A stretch of DNA of 10,024 bases from Synechococcales cyanobacterium PMM_0003 (GTDB taxonomy: Bacteria; Cyanobacteriota; Cyanobacteriia; Pseudanabaenales; Pseudanabaenaceae), in assembly GCA_949128015.1 (NCBI GenBank), contig CASBRC010000091.1:1-10024 (forward strand), written 5' to 3'. Positions 5,565 to 10,024 of the stretch are shown here, one piece after another (position 1 is the first letter of the stretch; every line of letters starts with the position of its first letter). A program made the translations under genes and the position numbers. The notes under the pieces were generated by a model that was not told the origin of the DNA, made no database searches, and worked only from the letters and a program-made list of their open reading frames with translations.

Positions 5565-7301
5565 ATGCTTCGTCTTGAACACATTCAGAAAATTTATCCC
5601 ACTGGCGAAGTCCTCAAGGACGTTAACTGGGAAGTTAAAACAGGCGATCGCATTGGTTTAGTCGGCGTAAATGGCGCAGGAAAATCAACACAGCTCAAGA
5701 TTATTGCAGGGGAAACCGAACCTACCGCAGGGCAGATTGTTCGTCCTTCGAGCTTGAAAATTGCCTATCTCAGCCAAGAATTTGACATCGAAGAGACTCG
5801 GACTGTCAAACAAGAAATGTGGCAAGCATTTCAGGAAGTTCGAGAAATCCAAAAAGAATTAGCAAAAGTTCATTACCATCTAGAACATCTAAAAGATGGC
5901 GAAGACTATGAACCGATCCTCAAAGTGATGGATCGCCTCCAACGCCAGTTTGAAGACCACAACGGCTACGAACTAGAAAGCCGCATTGATAAATTATTGC
6001 CCGACCTCGGTTTTAAAGCTGACGATGGCGATCGCCTTGTCAGCGAATATAGTGGCGGCTGGCAGATGCGGATGGGCTTAGGCAAAATTTTGCTGCAATC
6101 GCCAGACCTGTTGCTACTAGATGAACCGACCAACCACTTAGATCTAGAAACAATCGAATGGCTTGAGAAATATTTGCGATCGCTAAGCACGCCAATGGTG
6201 ATCGTCTCCCATGACCGCGAATTTCTTGATCGCCTCTGTAACTCGATTGTGGAAACCGAGCGCGGCGTATCGATGACCTATCTGGGCAATTACTCAGCTT
6301 ATCTGGCTCAAAAAGCCGAAAATAAAGCTGCACAGGGAGCTGCTTTTGAACGTCAGCAGAAATATATTGAAAAGCAACAAGTCTTCGTCGATCGCTTCAG
6401 GGCAAGCGCTACTCGCAGTACCCAAGCTAAGAGTCGCGAAAAGCAACTAGATAAAATCGATCGCATCGAAGCTCCTGATAGTGATGTCAGAACTCTAAAA
6501 TTTCATTTTCCACCCGCATCGCGCAGTGGGCAAGTCACCGTTGAGATCAAAAATCTCACCCATGCCTATGGCGATCAGATCTTGTTTTTAGGCGCAAAAC
6601 TAGAAATCGAAAGGGGCGATCGCGTTGCATTTTTGGGGCCAAATGGTGCTGGTAAATCCACCCTACTCAAGATGGTAGTTGGTAAAGAGCAATTTAACGA
6701 AGGCGAAATCAACCTCGGACATAATGTCCTAGTTGGATACTTTGAGCAAAATCAAGCCGAAGCCCTTGATTTGCACAAAAACGTATTCGACACCATCCAC
6801 GATGACTTCCCGAAGATGACCCACGAAGAAGTACGCGGTGTGCTTGGTAAGTTCTTATTTAGTGGCGATACCGTATTTAAAGGCGTGCGCGATCTCAGTG
6901 GCGGCGAAAAAGCAAGGCTTGCCCTCGCGAAGATGCTACTCACTCCTGTGAATTTCTTGATCCTAGATGAGCCGACAAACCACCTTGATATTCCTGCCAA
7001 GGAAATGCTCGAAGCCGCCTTACGCGAATATGAAGGCACAGTAGCGGTAATCTCCCATGATCGCTATTTCATCTCGCAAGTTGCTAATAAGGTTGTCGAA
7101 ATCCGCGATGGTGATCTCTGCATGTATGCAGGAGACTACGTCTACTATCAAGAAAAAAGAGAAGAGGAAACCAGAGAAGCTAGACATAAGGCTGAAATAG
7201 CTGCGAAAGCCGCGAAAGATACTGTAAGAAAGGAGAAAGACAAAGCTAAACAAACCGAAAAACGTCAAGAAAAGCAACAACAAAAGGCGAAAGCAAAGTA
7301 A
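5565..7301 (+). CDS. ABC-F family ATPase (ribosome-associated type)
   Basis: The 578-residue protein has two ABC ATPase domains and no membrane segment, as expected for ABC-F proteins, which bind the ribosomal E site and modulate translation or protect from antibiotics. Domain 1: Walker A GVNGAGKS (34-41), signature SGGWQ (163-167), Walker B LLLLDEPTNHLD (182-193), His switch SHD (215-217). The linker between domains (about 245-310) is helical and rich in Gln, Lys and Arg. Domain 2: Walker A GPNGAGKS (358-365), signature LSGGEKAR (444-451), Walker B FLILDEPTNHLD (464-475), SHD (497-499). Both catalytic glutamates are present. The C-terminal 528-578 is a strongly charged Lys/Glu/Ala/Gln helix, common in this family. 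I cannot tell whether it is a housekeeping or a resistance member; its clean promoter and HIP1 sites favour housekeeping. Confidence 0.93.
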   Translation: MLRLEHIQKIYPTGEVLKDVNWEVKTGDRIGLVGVNGAGKSTQLKIIAGETEPTAGQIVRPSSLKIAYLSQEFDIEETRTVKQEMWQAFQEVREIQKELAKVHYHLEHLKDGEDYEPILKVMDRLQRQFEDHNGYELESRIDKLLPDLGFKADDGDRLVSEYSGGWQMRMGLGKILLQSPDLLLLDEPTNHLDLETIEWLEKYLRSLSTPMVIVSHDREFLDRLCNSIVETERGVSMTYLGNYSAYLAQKAENKAAQGAAFERQQKYIEKQQVFVDRFRASATRSTQAKSREKQLDKIDRIEAPDSDVRTLKFHFPPASRSGQVTVEIKNLTHAYGDQILFLGAKLEIERGDRVAFLGPNGAGKSTLLKMVVGKEQFNEGEINLGHNVLVGYFEQNQAEALDLHKNVFDTIHDDFPKMTHEEVRGVLGKFLFSGDTVFKGVRDLSGGEKARLALAKMLLTPVNFLILDEPTNHLDIPAKEMLEAALREYEGTVAVISHDRYFISQVANKVVEIRDGDLCMYAGDYVYYQEKREEETREARHKAEIAAKAAKDTVRKEKDKAKQTEKRQEKQQQKAKAK

Positions 7302-7326
7302 TATGCAAAGTAATATGCAAAAGTAG
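7291..7326 (+). repeat. 12-base tandem repeat across the ABC-F stop codon
   Basis: Three near-identical 12-base units follow each other: AAGCAAAGTAAT (7291-7302), ATGCAAAGTAAT (7303-7314) and ATGCAAAAGTAG (7315-7326). The first contains the TAA stop of the ABC-F gene and the second repeats it. It looks like a slippage or short duplication event; the protein end is unaffected because the first copy already stops. Confidence 0.65.
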
Positions 7327-7328
7327 AT

Positions 7329-7349
7329 GAACGAGAGATGTATTCGTTC
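7329..7349 (+). terminator. Weak hairpin after the ABC-F gene
   Basis: GAACGA (7329-7334) pairs with TCGTTC (7344-7349) around a 9-base loop and is followed by TTTATT. The stem is only 6 bp, so this is a weak candidate terminator, offered because it is the only one between the ABC-F and pentapeptide genes. Confidence 0.3.
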
Positions 7350-7375
7350 TTTATTGATGCTGACATATTATCTTT

Positions 7376-8326
7376 ATGTTGAATCACATTGCTAAGAGAC
7401 GCAATTTGATAGAACGGTATTCCCAAGGAGAGCGAAACTTTGAGGGATGGGATTTGAAGGGATTAGATTTAAGTAAAGTTAATCTCAGCAATGCGATTTT
7501 ACGCAACACAAATCTAGTTTTTGCGAATCTATGGGAGGCGACTCTTTGCAATACCGATCTATCAGGCGCAAATTTATCCGATGCCGATTTATGCGGTGCA
7601 TCTTTGCTAGACTCTAATCTCAGCAATGCCGATATCACGCGCACCAATTTTAGCTATGCAGGACTAAGTGGTGTGCGGTTTACAAATGTAGAATTTAGTA
7701 GTGCTAACTTTCGACTAGCGATTTTGAATTGTACAAATTTGCATGGTATGAATTTTAAAGGTGCAAATTTGCAAAAAGCATATCTTCTCGAAACTAATCT
7801 TGCTAATACAGATTTGAGTCATGCTAACTTGCACCATGCTTTTTTGTTTCGAGCAAATTTAAGTCGCGCTAATTTGCAAAATGCTGATCTCAGTGAAGCT
7901 GATCTTAGTGAGTCAAGTTTACATGGGGCAAATTTAAAAGGAGCAAATTTAAGCGAAGTAGATTTGCGTGAGTCTGATCTTGATCGCGTGGACTTTAGCG
8001 AAGTTAATCTGCGCTTAGCAAATTTAAGTAGACTAAATTTAAGTAAAGCCAATTTCATCGGTAGCAATTTAAGTAAAGCAATTTTGCACGGTACGATTTT
8101 GCACGGCGCTTGTTTTAACGGTGCAAATCTCTGGAATGCTGATTTCACCGATGCGGACTTAACGGGAGCTGATTTGACTGGAGCTGATTTGCGTGGGACA
8201 AATTTTGAAAGTGCTAATTTAAAAAATGCGTTGTTTGATGTGGGGTGGATCAACGAGGCAAGAATATGTCAAGCAATCTTGCCTGATGGCAGCATCTCTC
8301 AGCGAAGTTGTCGAATCGTAAGGTAA
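7376..8326 (+). CDS. Pentapeptide-repeat protein, about 53 uninterrupted repeats
   Basis: After a short N-terminal lead (1-25, with ERYSQGERNFEGW, a common opening of cyanobacterial members) every fifth residue from 27 to 287 is Leu, Phe or rarely Ile. Ala, Thr or Ser often sits two positions before it, giving about 53 A(D/N)LXX repeats without a break in register. Such proteins fold as a right-handed square beta-helix; four repeats make one turn, so this one should have about 13 turns. A short non-repeat tail (290-316, containing LPDGSIS) caps it. Cyanobacteria have many of these, mostly of unknown role; a few elsewhere mimic DNA and act on gyrase, which I do not claim here. No signal peptide or fused domain is visible, so it is probably cytosolic. 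The gene has no HIP1 octamer and no clear ribosome binding site. Confidence 0.92.
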   Translation: MLNHIAKRRNLIERYSQGERNFEGWDLKGLDLSKVNLSNAILRNTNLVFANLWEATLCNTDLSGANLSDADLCGASLLDSNLSNADITRTNFSYAGLSGVRFTNVEFSSANFRLAILNCTNLHGMNFKGANLQKAYLLETNLANTDLSHANLHHAFLFRANLSRANLQNADLSEADLSESSLHGANLKGANLSEVDLRESDLDRVDFSEVNLRLANLSRLNLSKANFIGSNLSKAILHGTILHGACFNGANLWNADFTDADLTGADLTGADLRGTNFESANLKNALFDVGWINEARICQAILPDGSISQRSCRIVR

Positions 8327-8386
8327 AAGGGATGCGATCGCAGTTCTTAGTTTCTAATTTTTCTGGTGATTGTTATATTAGTCAAA

Positions 8387-9070
8387 ATGAAAGACTTGTT
8401 TGTTTTTAAAGATGAAAAATTATTGCGAATGGCGCTAACCCATCGCTCCTATGTCCACGAAAATTCTAGCGCCGAGGAAGACAATGAGCGCTTAGAGTTT
8501 TTGGGAGATGCGATTTTAAACTTTTTGAGTGGTTCCTATCTTTATCGTCAACATGCGGATCTAGGCGAAGATGAACTTACCCGCCGCCGCGCCGCACTGG
8601 TCGATGAAAAGCAGTTGGCAAATTTTGCGATCGCGCTGGGACTAGACACCCAAATTTTATTAGGCAAAGGCGCGTTACGCGATGGCGGAAATAAAAGCGA
8701 CAATCTTCTAAGCTGCGTATTTGAAGCGATCATTGGCGCTTTTTATTTAGATTGTAATTGTGATGTAGAGGTAGTGCGCCCTGCGGTAGAAGCTTTGTTT
8801 GACTCAGTGCCACCAGAATTGGTAAATACTCGTGCCGATCTTGATGCTAAAAATCGTTTGCAGGAATGGGTGCAGTCCTATATCGGTCATATTTTGCCAA
8901 GGTATGCCACTGAAAAAGTCGGCGGAACTGATCACACGCCCGAATTTGCGTCTAAAGTATATGTTGGCGATCGCCTATATGGTCAGAGTATGCGAAATTT
9001 TTCTAGCAAAAAGGAAGCAGAACGAGCCGCCGCGCTAGACGCATTAGAACAAATAGAAAGAATGTTATAG
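8387..9070 (+). CDS. rnc: Ribonuclease III
   Basis: RNase III cuts double-stranded RNA and processes rRNA precursors and some mRNAs as a dimer. The 227-residue protein has the catalytic domain first (about 1-145), with ALTHRSYVHEN (16-26) and the signature NERLEFLGDAILNF (33-46), in which E34, E37 and D41 are expected metal ligands. The second metal motif reads SCVFEAIIGAFYLD (109-122): E113 is present, but Cys110 stands where E. coli has Asp114. A double-stranded RNA-binding domain follows (about 152-224), with KNRLQEWVQ, TPEFASKVYVGD and SSKKEAERAAALDAL. The frame is open from GTG 8366, but ATG 8387 gives the usual short N-terminus. Cyanobacteria usually have more than one RNase III homologue, so this may be one paralogue. 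RimM follows 50 bases downstream. Confidence 0.9.
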   Translation: MKDLFVFKDEKLLRMALTHRSYVHENSSAEEDNERLEFLGDAILNFLSGSYLYRQHADLGEDELTRRRAALVDEKQLANFAIALGLDTQILLGKGALRDGGNKSDNLLSCVFEAIIGAFYLDCNCDVEVVRPAVEALFDSVPPELVNTRADLDAKNRLQEWVQSYIGHILPRYATEKVGGTDHTPEFASKVYVGDRLYGQSMRNFSSKKEAERAAALDALEQIERML

Positions 9071-9107
9071 GTTGTCCTAAGTCTCGCGAAGCGAGACTTA
9101 GGACAAC
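9071..9107 (+). terminator. Perfect hairpin between rnc and rimM
   Basis: A perfect 17-bp inverted repeat (9071-9087 with 9091-9107) with a GAA loop starts on the base after the rnc stop. The exit (TAGGATAAAAG) has no T run, so it may be a poor terminator and act instead as an mRNA 3'-end stabiliser or an RNA processing site. The rimM ribosome binding site (AGGA, 9109-9112) begins two bases after the stem. The apex on the minus strand is CGCTTCGCG (9085-9093). Confidence 0.6.
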
Positions 9108-9120
9108 TAGGATAAAAGTT

Positions 9121-9693
9121 ATGACTGAAGATTGGTTAATGATTGGCAAAATTGTTTCACCGCAAGGGCTAAAAGGCGAGGTGAGAATATTGTCCTATTC
9201 GGATTTTCCAGAACGTTTTGAGAATGTTGGTAAACGCTGGATCGCCGCTTCTGAAAAAGATGAACCGCAAGAGATCATGATGCTATCGGGGCGTGAAATT
9301 GCTGGCAAAAAAAATCTGTTTGTGATCCGTTTAGAGGGAATCGACAATTGCGATCGCGCTGAAGCTTTGCGTAATTATGTAATGTTTATCCCCACTAGCG
9401 ATCGCCCCAAACTGGCGCATAACGAGTACATGATTGCCGATTTGGTAGGTTGCAATGTTTATCATCAACCGACAGGAAAGCTATTGGGTGAGGTGATTAG
9501 CATCCTCGCCGCAGGAAACGATCTGCTAGAAGTTCGCAATCCCGAAAACAACGAAATCGAGTTAATTCCCTTTGTCGAAGCGATCGCACCTTTTGTGGAT
9601 ATCCACCAAAAAAGAATTGAAGTTATACCTCCAAAAGGACTAATTGATAAATGGCTTGAGGCTCCGCCCTCTGAACAAGCGGCGGTGCTTTAG
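9121..9693 (+). CDS. rimM: Ribosome maturation factor RimM
   Basis: RimM binds ribosomal protein S19 and helps the 30S head mature. The 190-residue length is normal for the family. The N-terminal RimM domain (about 6-92) opens with MIGKIVSPQGLKGEVRI, and the C-terminal PRC-barrel (about 103-172) contains MIADLVGCNV, GKLLGEVISIL, GNDLLEV, IPFVEAIAPFVDI and the closing IEVIPPKGL. The ATG at 9121 follows AGGAT at 9109-9113 with suitable spacing. It lies between rnc and era, all three reading the same way and all acting on rRNA or 30S assembly. A hairpin follows its stop. Three HIP1 sites lie within it. Confidence 0.95.
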   Translation: MTEDWLMIGKIVSPQGLKGEVRILSYSDFPERFENVGKRWIAASEKDEPQEIMMLSGREIAGKKNLFVIRLEGIDNCDRAEALRNYVMFIPTSDRPKLAHNEYMIADLVGCNVYHQPTGKLLGEVISILAAGNDLLEVRNPENNEIELIPFVEAIAPFVDIHQKRIEVIPPKGLIDKWLEAPPSEQAAVL

Positions 9694-9697
9694 CGGT

Positions 9698-9742
9698 ATA
9701 ATTATTTAGAAGCCTTGCTTTACAAGGCTTCTAAATAATTAT
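9698..9742 (+). terminator. 20-bp perfect hairpin between rimM and era
   Basis: A perfect 20-bp inverted repeat (9698-9717 with 9723-9742) with a CTTTA loop begins four bases after the rimM stop and ends 16 bases before era. The descending arm is AT-rich (CTAAATAATTATTT). It could end rimM transcripts or stabilise their 3' end; era would then need its own promoter or readthrough. Unlike five others in the window, it lacks the CGCTNCGC apex. Confidence 0.62.
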
Positions 9743-9758
9743 TTGATTACAGGCAATC

Positions 9759-10024
9759 ATGATTCCAGAATCGGGCGAAGGGTTTAAATCGGGCTTTGTG
9801 GCATTAGTCGGACGACCAAATGTTGGTAAGTCTACTTTGCTCAACGCTCTCATTGGTCAAAAGATCGCGATAACTTCGCCTGTTGCCCAAACTACGCGCA
9901 ATCGTCTACGCGGGATTTTGACATTGCCCGAAGCTCAAATCGTTCTCGTCGATACTCCCGGAATTCATAAGCCGCATCATTTGCTCGGACAAACCATTGT
10001 CAGAAATGCGATCGGGGCAATTTC
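9759..10024 (+). CDS. era: GTPase Era, N-terminal part (cut by window end)
   Basis: Era is a GTPase that binds the 3' end of 16S rRNA and supports 30S assembly. The 88 visible residues hold the P-loop GRPNVGKS (18-25), the switch I TTR (45-47) and the G3 motif DTPG (65-68), followed by [10 protein letters not shown]. This is typical of Era, including the HKP after DTPG that separates it from Der. The rest, including the KH domain, lies beyond the window. ATG 9759 is preceded by AGG at 9751-9753. Close linkage of era to rnc is known in many bacteria; here rimM lies between them. Confidence 0.94.
   Translation, partial: MIPESGEGFKSGFVALVGRPNVGKSTLLNALIGQKIAITSPVAQTTRNRLRGILTLPEAQIVLVDTPGIHKPHHLLGQTIVRNAIGAI

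Larger units (their letters stand above)
84..9587. repeat. HIP1 octamers (GCGATCGC), at least 19 copies
   Basis: The palindrome GCGATCGC recurs through the window, for example at 84, 565, 692, 1521, 2371, 3070, 4307, 4398, 4459, 5644, 6028, 8334, 9350 and 9580. Such density is a hallmark of many cyanobacterial genomes. None falls between 3078 and 4306, between 4467 and 5643, or in the whole pentapeptide gene. That may reflect newer or repeat-constrained sequence, or just chance. Confidence 0.9.

Noticed and set aside
5431..5661. Rightward ORF of 76 residues with a signal-like start (TTG) overlapping the ABC-F start
   Set aside because: It begins inside the hairpin at 5433-5477, covers the ABC-F promoter and overlaps about 100 bases of the well-supported ABC-F gene in another frame.
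7436..8240. Regularly spaced short repeats that could suggest a CRISPR array
   Set aside because: The units are degenerate 15-base codon repeats inside one open frame encoding pentapeptides, with no constant repeat and unique spacer structure.
7819..8253. Leftward 144-residue ORF with Lys/Ala/Ser-rich repeats
   Set aside because: It is the antisense reading of the pentapeptide repeats; the 15-base periodicity keeps several frames open by construction.
8366..8386. GTG start giving RNase III seven more residues
   Set aside because: The extra residues do not resemble RNase III N-termini, and ATG 8387 places the helix before ALTHRS at the usual distance.
1..10024. tRNA, rRNA, riboswitch or phage/plasmid genes
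   Set aside because: No cloverleaf, rRNA segment, known riboswitch core, integrase, transposase or phage protein was recognisable by eye on either strand.

Overview
The window reads as a piece of a cyanobacterial chromosome. The HIP1 octamer GCGATCGC occurs at least 19 times in 10 kb, far above chance for this AT-leaning sequence. Several proteins (the four-helix membrane protein, the pentapeptide-repeat protein, the ABC-F protein) look like common cyanobacterial types. The long perfect hairpins at gene ends with a CGCTNCGC apex remind me of filamentous Pseudanabaena-like genomes, but that genus guess is inference.

Layout. 1-224: 3' end of an unrecognised rightward gene, with a hairpin terminator. 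304-3600: three leftward genes: an unrecognised 167-residue protein, a four-helix membrane protein with an armadillo-like tail, and a large coiled-coil/EamA transporter fusion, each followed by its own hairpin. 3601-4092: a divergent control region with a promoter for the transporter, a hairpin, a second promoter candidate, and the remnant of an ECF sigma factor (only part of region 4 left). The remnant is still translationally coupled to an RskA-type anti-sigma gene (4096-4899). 5047-5379: a DUF5615 PIN-like protein with no recognisable antitoxin partner. 5565-7301: an ABC-F ATPase behind a good sigma-70-type promoter. 7376-8326: a pentapeptide-repeat protein with about 53 unbroken repeats. 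8387-10024: RNase III (rnc), RimM and the start of Era, a ribosome maturation cluster reading rightward.

How the genes work together. Rnc, RimM and Era all act in rRNA processing or 30S assembly, and ABC-F proteins act on the ribosome, so the right half leans towards translation. The left half holds separate transcription units, most with their own terminator. The clearest unusual points are the decayed sigma factor beside an apparently intact anti-sigma gene, the coiled-coil/transporter fusion, an RNase III with Cys at a normally acidic metal-site position, and a set of unrelated hairpins sharing one apical motif. I found no CRISPR array, insertion sequence, phage gene or RNA gene, and no convincing new multi-gene system.
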